From positions 1 to 36,872 of the forward strand of contig JAAAJB010000353.1 in NCBI GenBank assembly GCA_016098155.1: DNA of 36,872 nucleotides, in the 5' to 3' direction. Within the stretch, counting starts at the first letter, position 1. Every line of letters starts with the position of its first letter. The notes under the pieces were generated by a model that searched no databases, was not told where the DNA came from, and saw only the letters and a program-made list of their open reading frames with translations. The stretch is from Actinomortierella ambigua (taxonomy: Eukaryota; Mortierellomycota; Mortierellomycetes; Mortierellales; Mortierellaceae). Position numbers and translations under genes: made by a program. Of this stretch, positions 1 through 12,700 are shown piece after piece.

Positions 1-101
1 TTTGCAGTTTTCTCTTTTGTGTGTTTTTTTTTTGTCTTTCTTTTTTTTTTTTTTCTTACTTCCTTTTTTTTTTTTTTTTTTAAAACACTTTCAATTTATA
101 G

Positions 102-1920
102 AAAGCCAGCGGTGACACTAATCCAGCCCAACTTCAAGTTTGAGGACATGGGTATTGGTGGTTTGGATGCAGAGTTCAGCAACATGTTCCGTCGAGCCTT
201 TGCCTCTCGCATCTTCCCTCCCTCACTGGTGGAGAAGATGGGTATCCAGCACGTCAAGGGTATCCTGCTGTACGGTCCCCCTGGAACGGGCAAGACGTTG
301 ATGGCGCGTGAGATTGGCAAGATGTTGAACGGACGTGAGCCCAAGATTGTGAACGGTCCCGAGGTGCTGTCCAAGTTTGTTGGTCAGTCGGAGGAAAATA
401 TCCGCAAGTTGTTCATCGATGCAGAGACCGAGTACAAGGATAAGGGCGAGGATTCGAGTTTGCACATCATCATCTTTGACGAGTTGGATGCTATCTGTAA
501 GCAGCGTGGCTCGAAGAACGACAACACGGGCGTCGGCGACTCTGTCGTCAACCAGCTGCTGGCCAAGATGGACGGTGTGGAACAGCTCAACAACATTCTG
601 ATCATCGGTATGACGAACCGAAAAGACATGATCGACGAGGCTCTGCTGCGTCCTGGCCGTATGGAGGTCCACATGGAGATTGGCCTGCCGGATGAGACTG
701 GCCGTCTTCAGATCCTCAAGATTCACACCTCAAAGATGACGCAGAATAACATTCTGGATGTCGATGTTGACCTCGAGGAATTGTCGGTGCTTACAAAGAA
801 CTTTACTGGTGCCGAGATCAACGGTCTGGTCAAATCTGCCACGTCATTTGCATTCAACCGCCATGTCAAGGTGGGCACTTTGGCTGGTGTTGCTGCAGAC
901 CTCGAGGACCTCAAGGTGCAACGCGCCGACTTTTTGGGTGCTCTAGAGGAAGTGCACGCTGCCTTTGGTAGCTCCGAGGAGGAACTAGCAAGCTGCGTGA
1001 CCAATGGTATCATCCGTTACTCTCCTCAAATTGATGTAAGTTGTGTTTGGGTTTGATTCGGGGTGATTTGACGTCGTTCTGCATGGTTTGTTGGTCGTTT
1101 GTTTTGTGGCTCTATGGCATTCCCTCCCTTCCGCCGAATTCTCTGAGCCCGAGCATTGTTGTTTGAGCGAATGAATCTGAAACATGCTGAAAAACCTGTT
1201 TGTTGCTTTATTTTTCTGTTGCACAATCACTAGCAAATGCTGCTGGAGGGCAAGCTGCGAGTGGAGCAGGTCAAGAAGAGCGAGAGAACGCCTCTAGTGA
1301 GCATGTTGCTGCATGGCCGTGCAGGTGCTGGTAAGACAGCGCTCGCCGCTACGATTGCCATGCAGTCAGAGTTCCCCTTCATCAAGTTGATCTCCCCCGA
1401 GACAATGGTCGGCATGTCCGAGTTCCAAAAGGTGAACGCCATTGCTCGCGTCTTCCAGGACTCTTACCGATCGCCGCTGAGTGTGATTGTGATGGACGAC
1501 CTGGAGCGACTGCTGGATTATACCCCCATTGGCGCGCGATTCTCCAACTCGGTCATGCAGGCGATTGCCGTCCTGCTCAAGAAGCAACCGCCAAAGGGTC
1601 GTCGTTTGCTTGTGCTCGCGACCACAACACGACATAATGTGCTTGCGGAGATGGATCTCCTGGACTCGTTCTCATCCGAAATGTATGTCGAGAATGTGCG
1701 GGATCTGACAGCGGTTAACGCCGTGGTGAAGGAACTCGAGTTGTTCCAGTCGGACAATGATCGGCGGACGGCCATGGCGACGCTCGCCAAGAGTGGTATC
1801 GAAGAGAAGATGTCGATCGGCGTCAAGCGTCTGCTTATGACGATCGAGAAGGCCCGCCAGGACAGCGATCCCATCGGCCGCTTTGTGTCGGACATGAACG
1901 CAGAGGTGAACGCATTCTAG
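102..1920 (+). CDS. SEC18: Sec18/NSF AAA+ ATPase, 3' part (D1 and D2)
   Basis: NSF/Sec18 is the cytosolic hexameric AAA+ ATPase that, with alpha-SNAP (Sec17), disassembles cis-SNARE complexes after membrane fusion. The window opens inside an intron; its acceptor (TAG at 99-101) gives an exon from 102 to 1035. An intron with GTAAGT donor and CTAG acceptor follows (1036-1233), then the last exon 1234-1920. The visible ~539 residues lack the N domain, which must lie left of the window. D1 shows Walker A GPPGTGKT, Walker [11 protein letters not shown] and the arginine-finger segment [22 protein letters not shown]2 shows Walker A GRAGAGKT and Walker [12 protein letters not shown]. Both nucleotide sites look intact. 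The ATG at 19 is in intronic pyrimidine sequence and is not a start. Identification rests on family motifs and is secure. Confidence 0.95.
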
Positions 1921-3752
1921 TTTTTATTACATTTTTTTTTTCTTCTCAAAGACGTGTACGAGAGCACGATGTGCAAAGACATTTTTTTTCGCTTCCCGAA
2001 ACAATACACGTTTTTTTGATGTCCCAGAATGCACGCTATCGTACCCAGCATGTATGCAGCCCCCCATGACACGCACTTTATTGATTGGTTGATTGTATGT
2101 GCCTTTGTGAGATCATGAAGAGAAGGCGGGTTAGAGCTGGGGATTCGTCTACACCAAGGGGGAAAGGAAAAGGGGAGGGAGGAGGGGGGAGGACAAGCAG
2201 AGTGCGGGAAAACGAAGGAGGAGAAGGAGAAAGGGCCTCTCGCAGCCATGGTCGCTTGCATGGCGAGAAAAAGTTGAAGAGAATGAGCCTGGGGGAAGAG
2301 GGGGGAATAGGCGGAGCCTAAAGGCCAATAATAGTCAAAAGAAACAAGGCATATTGATGATGCTGATGGTAATATGATAGGAGGGGGGCGATAGGGGGGT
2401 GGTGATCAAAAAAGGGGATCGTGCGCCGTATCAATTCTCCCCCCAGGCACAGCGATTCATTTGCGAGCGGAAATGAGCTGTTTTGTTGACCCTCGTTTTG
2501 TCGTTTTTGGCTCAAGGGGTTGAACAAACCAATGACGATGGATGGTCGTTGGTCGGGGGGAGCAGCACCCTTGCCTCTCTCTCTTTCTCTCTCTTTTCCT
2601 TCTCTCTCTGTCACTTTACCCCATTTTCTACCTCCTAGTCGTTGTGCCCCCGCTGGTGTCCCCTTTTTTTTTCCTGCCTCGCTTTTGTCTGCCACCTCAT
2701 TGCCATTGCACCATTGGACCATTGCATTGCAATTGAGTAACTTGGCACGCCTGTTCTCTGACGCTGCGAAATATCTACTGGATGCATGATTATTTGTACG
2801 TGGAAATGCTTACCATGTTTGTTGTTCGTGGAATTGTGCATGTGTTGAGGTTTTTTTCAACCAAACCAACCAGCCAACCCCCTGGCTGCCCTTACAACAG
2901 TCCATCTTGTGTCTCCTAGCTTTTGCACCCCTCACTCCCTTGTGCGCGCCTCTGTCCAGACAGCACGACAGAACAGGCATCACAAACCCCATCGCGCCCC
3001 CCGCCACCCCTTCCTTTGTTCTTTTTTCTTTTTGTCTTTTTCCCCCTCCCTCTCTCTGTGTGTCTGTCTGTCTGTCTGTCTGTATGTATGTATGTCTGTC
3101 TGTCTGTCTCTCTGTCTGTTCTTCTGTCAGTGCCTCTTTACTCCGCCTGCCTGCCCACCTGGCTGCATCCCATTCTCCCCTTCACTCTGACCCACAAGTA
3201 GCTTCTCTTTTTTTTTTCTTGACCCCCTTTGGAACCCCCACCCTCTTCATCCTCTTCCCGCTCTCCAACCCCCTCGTTCCTACCCCACCCCCCTCTCGTC
3301 CTCAATTTACTCATTGCTAACCCTCATTGTCACTTGCTCATTCTCTCCTTTTCTTTCTCTTCTCTCTCTTTTTATTCTGCGAACCTTCCTTCTCTCGCCT
3401 CCTTCCTCGTACCAAACACCCATTCCCAACCCCGCTTCCTTTCAGCCCATTCTTATTATCTTCCTGGTTATTACTGCCATGTGCTGAAAGAGAGAGTGAT
3501 AGATCTCTACAGCTTATTGTTATTAAGAATCCTAACGGCCCGTTCCTGGATAGTCAATCACTGATTTCCTATTTGCTGGGTGTTGTACCTTTTCCATCTT
3601 CTTGTTCTTCCTCTTGCACTCTGTCTCCCACGTTCCTGGTCCAACCTCTCCACATTTGGACTTGCGCCTCTCTCTCACAAAGACAAGAAAGATACCCTCT
3701 TTTCCCCCTCACCGCTTTTTTTTTATTATTATTATTGGCTTCTCACTCCACC
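1921..3752. other. intergenic: SEC18 3' flank and RGS promoter
   Basis: No coding region is supported here. The first ~400 bases are a T- and A-rich 3' flank. From about 2540 the plus strand becomes strongly C/T-rich and stays so up to the start codon at 3753, as is common in fungal promoters. ORFs in this stretch are low-complexity (Ser/Pro/Leu/Cys runs) and overlap one another in several frames. Confidence 0.6.
3059..3120. repeat. TGTC/TGTA microsatellite
   Basis: This is a tetranucleotide array of TGTC units interrupted by three TGTA units, ending in TCTC/TGTC variants. It sits about 630 bases upstream of the RGS-protein start codon, within the pyrimidine-rich upstream region. Confidence 0.9.
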
Positions 3753-6700
3753 ATGGACGATTTCCTCTCGATTCAAGTAAACATCGTCGGCCTCGGCGTG
3801 AGTCTACCTGTGCCTGTGAAAAAGTCTTGGACAATAGGACAAGTGGTCCGCCAAGTGGAGGGCGAATATTTCAGTTGGAAGCGGAACAATGAACCATCTT
3901 CAACAGTGGGTGGGCTGCCAGACCGAATTGAGTGTGGTGCCTTGTTTGACGCCGACCCAACACTGGACGCATCCTCTGTCACTATGGGTGGTGCCTTGGC
4001 ACCTGTGCCCCTGAGATATACAGACTCGGTTGAACAAGTGCTTGATGCTCAGAGCCGCCTCTATGCAGTCAATATTCTTTCGAAGAACACCCATGTTCGG
4101 CGCGCAGGTATGTGTGAGGCGTGTTCTATTGCATGAACCACTGTGATTTGACATGCCAGTGGGCACACCTTGTTTTGGATTGTTCGGTCTTGTCCACACT
4201 GCAAACCACTTTGTTTTTGGCAGACCATCAACCCGCCTCTCCTTGACCCTCTCCTCACACACTCATATTCCTGCGCTTTGTCATTCCCAAACCTCAGACA
4301 CAATCGAGACAGGAGTGAATTCAGCAGTAGAGGCATTCCAATCCCCAAACGACGACTTGCCGACACTCGCTGAGGGGCTGAGCAGTCCCATCTCGGTATC
4401 ATCACCGACCATACTCTCAGCAGCAGCAAGCCCGCCACCACTCTCTTCTTCTTCCTCCAACCCTACTTCACCAACAACTCCCATGGCCTCTTTGCCGACG
4501 CGGCCACGCCCACGCTCGCGCGTGACTGGCCAACTGCTCCTCCTGACCAACCCACGCGAGTCGTCGTCTAACGACGTGCGGTTCCAGGCCATCTTGCACA
4601 ACACAATTGCTCTAGACCACTTTCGGCAATTTTGTTTCCAAGAGTATTCCCTTGAGAATCTGCTCTTTTGGATGGACGTTGAGCTGTTTGCTTCACCCTC
4701 GCAAGAGCTGCTGGAACTGGACAAGCGACACAATGAGCGCACGGACCGGCTTACATCTGAAGAAGACGAAGGGAACCGAGAAGAGGAGGAGGAAAGCAAA
4801 GAGGAAAGCGACGACGAGAGCGAGGAGGCTACTGCTAATGCAGCAGACGCAGACGCAAGAAAGGGGTCATCCAAAAAGATGTCTACAACCAAACATCCAA
4901 CCTTGGCTCAACATGAGCACTTTTCTGTGCAACACGCACGGTACATTTACCTGACCTACATTGACGCATGCGCCCCGCTCCAAGTGAATCTGAACGACGA
5001 GATCCGGTCCGAGATTCCCTGGCCTATTCTCGACGAGTCGCACGGTGGCGCTGACCCTGCCGTCGACCGCCATATTTTTGACGCCGCTCAAGAGCACACC
5101 TACCAGCTGATGAGGGGACACACCCTTGCTCGCTTCGAAGAGAGCGATCTCTGGAAAGCAGTGGAGACGATGATCCAGGAGAGTAAGTGTTTCACCCCAT
5201 CTTTCTTGGCACCTGGGGGATCAGCAACAGCCGCACCCTATTTTCATTGTTACGTCCCTCCGCCCCGAAACACCGTGCTCAACACCATGGTGCTGGTGTT
5301 GGTACCCAGAGGTCTTAGCCGTGCCTGTGTTGAGTGTACATCCTCATTTCTAACCCACGTTCTTTCGTTATCAAACTTTTCTCTTTGTTTCTCTCTCTCT
5401 CTTTTGTTCCCTCTCTCCCTCCTCTCTGCATACATTCATCTATCTCTCTCTCTCGCTCCCTCTTACTCTTTCTCTCTCTCTCTCTGTCATCCCAACCACC
5501 CCTTTGTTTTTTTTTTCTTTCCCCCCTTCGACCCTTGTACTCTCTCTAGAGCCGGAAGAATATACCCGTGCCAACATTGACGGTACATTCAACAGTCACT
5601 ATCGACCTAGCACGTCTGTCATCCGCGATCTTGTACGCCGCTCCAAATCACGCAGTCCAACCGTGTTGCCACACGCGTTGTACAACTGGAACAACTCGAC
5701 CTCGGACCTCGACCGTGCTCGCGATAAGGAAGAGACGCTGGCCGAAGTCATGCGCCAATATTTTGGCCCCATCCCTGCGGCCCTGCGTCATCAAACCAAG
5801 CTTCTCCGAGGATTGGGCCTTTTGAGTCGTGCCGAAGAGGAGGAGTACGAACTGGGACTCGAGCGAGCCGTCGCGTCATCGGGAGCCTCGGGAGACGGAG
5901 AAGGAATCGGAAGCGGAAGCGGCGGAGATTCATTATTGCCCCCTCCCCGAATGCACTTGCCTCGATCCAACAGTAGCAACACCTTCCTGAGCATCTATAG
6001 TGCCACTGGCAACAACAACAGCCATGGTGGTCACCAGAGCAACCGGAACAGCGTCATCTCATCGACGGTAGACCTGGCCACCACCAAACGGTTCTCGACC
6101 GCATCGGCGATCGCTACCCGGTGGATGGTCGCCGGCTACTTTGACGACGAAATCCGGCTCACATCTGCCCAGCGCCGCAAATTGCTTCATCGCAACAATA
6201 AGCTCACCAGGTTCTTTGGATCGCGTGTCGACGGCACGCTCTTGCCTGTCCACGAGGGATCCTCGGACCAGCAGCACCCGGGCGGTGCGAGCTCGACGCA
6301 GAAGCACCAGGGCAGCGAGCACAGTGAGGCCTCTAGCGGTCGCAGATCTGGAGGCCATCGATCCACAGCCTCCTCGGCTTCTATGGGCTCGTCCATCGCC
6401 CTCCCACCAGGCGCAGCCTCGTCCTCGCTCTCCAACTCAAACATGCGCAGTGACCAAGGTATCTTGAGAGATGACGCCAAGAAGCTAGGCAGGACCGAGA
6501 AGCGTGTGAGCATCAGCGGCCCGACTGCCACGACCCTCTCGGGAGGTAGTAGCCGCCGAGGTTCAAAGTCGATGGTGATTCGACTTCCCTCACAACGTGA
6601 GCGCTTCTTTGCTCGCTTCCGACCTCGGTCGACGTATGTCGACTCAACCTCCACGACCACTAGCACTACCACTATCCCAGGATCCTCGATTGCGGCAGAG

Positions 6701-9700
6701 CATCCTCGTTTCAGCTTTGTGGTCAAGGCTCGTCAGCAGGCCGGCAGTGGCACAGGCAAGCGTGCCTCCACGTCTTCGTTTTCCAGCCGTAAAGAGGGTT
6801 TCCTGAACCGAAACTCGACCCCGAAGACCAAGCCATCGCACAAACGCGTGATGACCCTGCCCCAGCCATTGCCTCACCCTCTCTGGATGGGTCCATTGGA
6901 CCGTCGAGGCTCATTGTCGGATCAAGAGGGGATCTCGCCCTCAGACACCATCACGGGAGTTCTCCGCCATGAGCGTCTGCGAGCTGCGCCCTCGATTCAC
7001 GTGGCAAGTGGGAATACCGTTGCTGCTGCTGGCGGTGCTGCCTCCAGTGCGGGAGATACTGCTGTTGTTGCTCCCGAGACCGGTGCTACGTCCTCTGTTT
7101 CCGCCCGTTCCACGACTCGACCCCGGCACGACTCTACGCTGTCGAACATGCAAGGAGCAGCAGCAGCAGCAGCAGCAGCATCGACGGAGCAGGACCATCA
7201 TCAGACGCTGCGCTCGCGGCGCAAGAAGGCCGACAAGCTGGCGTCTTTCTTTGGCACGCCACTGACGCCATGGGAGCTATCGACCCAGCTCAAAATGGAG
7301 CAAGAGGCCGACTCTCTCGTTTCAGACTCTGCTGTTCACCAGCAACAGCAATCGTCCAAGGGTAGCTCCGAGTCAGCACGCTCTCATCACCACCAGCAAC
7401 ACCAACAGCCAGTGCAGTTCAATCCAACGTATGCATCCATCAACCAGCTCTCCGAGCGCGACCGCACCATCCTGTGGAAGCGAAGCAAGAAGCTCAAGGA
7501 GCTGCTGGGTCAGACGTTGCCCGAGATGGATGTCGAGGCAGCACTGACACTGCCCGTGTTGCGTCGCCGAGGCAGCAGCCGCAGTGTTGGGCCCTTGCCC
7601 TCCTCGCACCATCACTACCTGCATGTCGCTTCGGGATCGTCGTTCCGTCGCCGTCGTCCCGGTAGCCGTGTCGCGATCCGGTCGCGCCGATCGTCGTTGG
7701 CCAATAGCCATCCTCATGGCGCCGGTCTCACCCGGCGTCGCCAGTCGACGGTGAGCACGTCTGGCATGCGTCCCGTCAGCGTGGCCTCGCTCGAGTCGTC
7801 CGAGTGGCTCCTCCAGGGCCACCACAATGATGGCAGTAGCAACAAGTCGACACCTTCTTCGCCTCGCCGTTCCGTTCGGTCAGCCGCGACATCGTCGGTG
7901 ACGGCCCAGATTCAGTACGGTCGCTACCTTGCTCCGACTGGTCAGCGTCGACCAAGCAACAGCGTCCCTAGCGCGGTAGCAGACAAGGAGGCCGAGCAAT
8001 TTGGTGAGAGTCGGGGAGTTTCGAGCGCCTTGGAGATGGACAGTCGCTCCGGCGAGGAAGCCTGTGAGGAGGAAGCCGACGACGATGACGATGATGATCT
8101 GTACGAAGAGGTGACGACGACGGATGACGATGATGATAGTGACGACGACGACGGCGTCTACGAAGACATGGGATATTCCGCCACCGCTAACGCCACCACC
8201 ACCAACACCGCCAACATCAATACCACGGCGGGGGCTGCGACAGCAACAACGGCAGCAGGCCTGACCCAGGATGGCCAGAACCAACAACACCCTGAAGGGT
8301 GCGCATCGTCCCGTCTTGGCCAAAAGAAGCGCATGGACAAGATCCAGCAGTTCATGGGCGAGCGCGTCCCCAAGCAAGACCTCTGGGTCGGCGCCGTCGG
8401 CCGCGAGTCCGCCCGCAAGATGCTCGAGTCCATGATGGCCGAAGATCATCTCTACCTGGACGAGTGGGAAGACGCCTCCCCGCCACCGCCGGCAGCCGCC
8501 ACCGATGGCCGTCGTCAGACCCTGTCGGGCGCGACCTCGCCCATCGCACGGCTTCGACCTAGGAAGGGGGGCCTGATGTCCAAGAGGAGGAATAAGAAGG
8601 CTGCTGCTGCTGCTGCTGCTGCCCTGGCGGCGGCGCACCTCAGGGAGAAGACGACGGAGGAAGAGGGCAGCGAAGAAGTCCGAAGTTCGCTGTCAGTCGC
8701 GGATGGTGATGGTCTAACCGAAACCGATCCAGCCTCTGCACGGTCGTCCATGTCAGCCTCGGTCTTGGGAGGAGGAGGAGGAGGAGCTGGTGCTGGTGCT
8801 GCTGTTGGTGCTGGGTTATCGTCATCACCGCTGAGCGGGCTGTTGCACGCCCACCATCGCAGCAGCGGCGTTGGCGGCGTTGGCGGCGGCAAGAAAAAGG
8901 TTCGAACGGAGCGCTCGCTTTCCGACCCTCCAGCACTGCCATCATCGTTTGCACCGCGCGCGTTCGTGAAGGGAGTGTTCCGGAGCGGCAAAGACAGTCA
9001 TGGCACCCACCACCAAACCCAAGGCCATGGTGCCGATGGCGCCGCTGCCTCACCTCCATCGGGAGCATCATCGTCATCGTCACCCAAGAACAGTACGGCA
9101 TCACCATCATCACCCTCAGCTGGGATGTATGGTCGGTCCAGCGCCGATGCCATCTTGAGCAAGACCACTTACCACACGGCGGCGCCGGCAGCCGGTGGCC
9201 ATGGCGAGCTCAAGTGTCTGGATGAGGAGACCTTGCAGTCGATGCCACGGCTCCGAACGATGGCCGCTGGCGACAAGGAGCGGTTCATGAAGCGGGCCGA
9301 GAAACTCAACCGATTGTTTGGCGCCATCCCACCATCTGCGCTGCTCGAAAGCAGCCTGACAACCTTCCCGCTCACCCGCGGGTTCCGGACCGAGGATGAT
9401 GATGACGAGCAGAGGGGGGCGGAAGGAGATGAGAAGATGAAGGAAGGACGCAACATGGAGAGCACCCTGGAAAAGTCGACAGGCTATTCGGGGGAGCTAC
9501 ACCTGCCAGGTGTTCCTCGATTGACGCTGACAACGACAACGGCGTCCTTGACGACAGATGATGATGAGGCAGGCTCAAAGAGGAGCGGCCGGCACACAAA
9601 GGGCAATGGAAGGGGCTCGATCTCGTCCTTTGCCAGCTTGTACGAGTTGGCAGGTCGGCTGGCGAGCCACTCGGGAGGATCCTCGCCGCCAGCGTCGCCA

Positions 9701-9763
9701 TCACACCGCAAGGTGGATTTGAAGGATGACACTGCCAAAGTTGTCGAGTCTCTTGCCATCTAA
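3753..9763 (+). CDS. large RGS-domain protein with six KLxxFFG-like motifs
   Basis: Three exons: 3753-4107, 4298-5182 and 5550-9763. The introns have GTATGT..CTCAG and GTAAGT..TCTAG ends, and their phases agree (1817 aa). RGS domains bind active G-alpha and speed GTP hydrolysis; here the domain spans about residues 212-413, starting at RFQAILHN and including LENLLFWMDVELF and FSVQHARYIYLTYI. An acidic insert (about 265-313, Glu/Asp/Lys-rich) splits it. Residues 1-118 are a compact conserved-looking module, possibly ubiquitin-like; I do not recognise it. The rest is Ser/Gly/Ala/His-rich and probably disordered, with poly-Ala, poly-Gly and poly-Asp runs. Six short motifs with consensus K-[LI]-x-x-[FL]-[FLM]-G occur near residues 480, 628, 974, 1059, 1341 and 1663. 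The start at 3753 has a good ACCATGG context. Exon structure is inferred from splice sites and continuous domain sequence. Confidence 0.88.
5383..5520. repeat. TC-rich tract in RGS intron 2
   Basis: Intron 2 of the RGS gene (5183-5549, 367 bases) is much longer than the other introns in the window. It is filled by interrupted CT dinucleotide runs followed by T runs before the TCTAG acceptor. It reads as an extended polypyrimidine tract, not as coding sequence. Confidence 0.7.
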
Positions 9764-12700
9764 TCTACACCTCCCCCCCCCCCCATTCCCACCACAAAAG
9801 AAAAAACTATGAGATATACATTTTGATAGTAAGCATCGTAATAGCAGCCATACAATCCTGTGCAAAACTCAGTTTTATTTTCTGGATGCTTGATTAAGAG
9901 GAACATACTGATGATAGGCTACCATACCCTGCATGCCTTTTCTTTTTCCCTGTCCCGGCTGAGTCCTATACATGGTAAAGACTGGCTTGTGACAAACGCC
10001 ATGCATACCGATGCTTTCTGCTCACTCGACGTTAGCTCGACCACCGGCGTGGATACTGTGGCGTCCAGAGACGGGAAAAGGGGACGACGGGAGGGGGGGA
10101 GGCACGGACGCTGTCTTTGGTGTGACACTCTCTACACCTTAAAACTTGTGTTGCTTCACGCCAATCTCGTTTTGAAACTGAGCTTGCTCAATGTCTAGAC
10201 CCCCCCAAAAGTCAGCCACGCAACATCCTCTGACTTACAGAGTGATTTAGATCATCTGGGCCACGTACAGTACGTACTACTGCACGCTTTGCCTTAAGGT
10301 GTTTGTAAGCAATCCAAGAGGGGGTTTCTTGGCTCTTTCTACTCCCCGCCCCCCCCCCATACACCAGCTAGGTGGAGAAACACCTCTATTTTTGGTGCCT
10401 GAGCGGGAAATTTGTAAAAGAAAAGGATGAGCAGAGGCTGAGAGAGAAAAAAAAAGGGCAACGCTCGCCAACAACCGGCAGTCTTTGTATGTGTATGTGG
10501 AGTTGGTGTGGAGTACAAAGTTTACGCGACGACAAATACAGAGAGCTCTCTCTCTCTCACCTTGTCATTCTAAAATCGAATTCTTTTTTGGCGTTTAGTG
10601 TTGTGTACCTGTCACCCAAAACTGTGGGAAAATCTTGTTATACATTTCTCCGATTGCGACTCAAGAGGTACACAACAGACAGCCATTCCTCGTCCAAACA
10701 AGCCCCAACAGGGCCCAACAGGAGCAAATTTTCCCCCTCCACCCCCCCTTCCACCTCTCCTCCCTTACTCACATTGGTCCTGCTGTGGGATGGCACCACC
10801 GCTCTGCGCAACAATAGGCACGCGGCTCGGGCTTTCTTTCCCTCTCGGCTATTCCCACAGCCTTGGTCTTTCGCACAGCAAGATCGTGCATGAATTTGGG
10901 TTCATTCAACCTCCCCCCCCTCCTCCCCTTATTTCGGACCGCCGTCTCTTCGAACGAATGGTCAAAATGTGACCATATGAGGGGATAGGGTCCAAACGTT
11001 AGCGTACCCGTCCTGGTCCAAGCGTCACCTTTGACCGTCGAAGTCAGCAAACGCTTACACTATCCAACATGGCATGCCCAGTGCACCTGAAAAAGAAACG
11101 GGCCATTCCGTCTCTCGAACTCTCTTCTTGAACCCACTCTTCAAACCTTCTCCTGAACCCTCCGCTTCTTTTCTACTTCCGCACACGCAATTAAAAAAAA
11201 AAAGTCTACCAATAAAAAAAGACAGAGCTGTAACAGGGATTCGACAAAAAAGCGTCTAATACCAACAGCAGGGAAAATGCAGGTGACATTCCAGCGCGTA
11301 TTATTTTCCTTGAAATGAACGGCCAAGAGCTTGCCACCCTTTTTTTCCCTTTGTGCTGTATAGTTTCTGATGACTTGGCAATGAATCGAATCAATGGAGC
11401 GGAGGTGTAAAAACAGGAGAGCAAGATAGAAAGAATGACAGAGAGAAGGAGAAAGAGAAGGCAACGTACATCCTTTCGTACGAGAGATAATTGCATTTGT
11501 TTTTGTTTTCGACGGCGACCCAAAAATCATTTTTGATTGATTCTGCTCACTTTTTGACAGCAGAGGGGAATACCGGGTAAAAAAGAAACGGCTATCAATG
11601 GGAATGCGGCTCCTTTCGACTTTCTCCTTCACGATGTCTCTCTTGCTCATCAAATATGCGTTCAGTGTGTCAACGAAAGTGGAAGACAATGTTTCACGCC
11701 ACGTCTCTTCTCGTGTGTTTATCTTTTTTTTTTTTTTTTTTTTTTTTGGTGTACAGAGCAACAGTAGATCTCGCAAAGCAGCTCTTCTTTGTTTGGATGG
11801 TAGGGAGGAGAAAAAGAGAGAGGGAGATCTAGGCCCTGTGGTCTTACATCACTGTAAAGATCGGCCAGAAGGGAGAGAAGGCGAGGCAGATGTGGACCTC
11901 GTGGACCACCTTTGGGGGTTTTTTTCGTGTACGACGGCAATGACGGGCAAACAAGGTTATTGCTGTGGATGAGCAGATGCGTATGTGCGAATGCGTGTGT
12001 TTGAGAGAAAGAGAGGAAAGGGTTACAAAAGGAGCCTAATCTCTTTCTTCGTTTGCTCGCTTCTGGTAACCGATTCCTTTTCGTGCTTCAACAGCACAGA
12101 TGTCTCTACCATCCTCATTCGTCACTGAACCAGCTGTGTCCGGCATAGGGGCCTCTATGGCCATATGTCATCATCCAGTTTTGCTATTGGAATATCAATC
12201 CTCGGGCGTCTAGCCTTCGTGTTTGTGCGTTTGTGCGTGTTAGGACCAGAGATAAGGAGGAAGGGGGAGGGTGGAATAGGAAATGCGACTGGTGAAGAAA
12301 TCTGATAGTCCCTTTTTCGTAATCAGATCTGTGTCAGAGAATTCCACCAACAACAACAACAATACAACAACACCAGCAACGATTCCAAGGGTACACCCTC
12401 TCCACCTCTCTCAGCCCACAACGAATTATCGGACTCTTCGACCCTGGTTTCTATTCGTTTCATGGCTTGCTCCTCGAGGGCTTAATAATAATAATAAAAA
12501 TGCAGTGTGTATCCTGTTGTACCGCCCTTTTGCTCCTCCTGTTGGTTTCGGGTTGTGCCAGAGAATTCAATTGCCTTTGTATTCTATCATTTCCTCGGTT
12601 GACAAACTCCGCCGCTTGACAGTGGCAGAAGGCTTCAATGTGGCGTCCGATACTTTGAGTACTATTCGATGGCATGGTTGGAGATACAGGCTGCGAAGCA

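Noticed and set aside
19..101. ATG-initiated start for the first ORF ([12 protein letters not shown])
   Set aside because: It translates a polypyrimidine intron end; the true exon starts at 102 after TAG and continues NSF sequence.
7880..8638. 252-codon minus-strand ORF within the RGS gene
   Set aside because: It is antisense to GC-rich, repeat-rich coding sequence whose plus frame is open for more than 4 kb; its residues are Arg/Val/Gly runs from the complement of poly-Asp and poly-Ala codons.
9769..9784. Poly-C/poly-G runs (also near 25453, 29521, 35226, 36481) as a signal class
   Set aside because: They recur in intergenic and intronic DNA without fixed context; most likely slippage-prone homopolymers, some perhaps miscounted.
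10372..10972. Overlapping plus-strand ORFs of 124-173 codons
   Set aside because: Three frames are open at once in C/T-rich sequence, with no splice sites, domains or codon bias favouring one.
11141..11776. 211-codon minus-strand ORF
   Set aside because: It starts with a lysine run from poly-T and lacks any recognisable motif; probably chance in low-complexity DNA.
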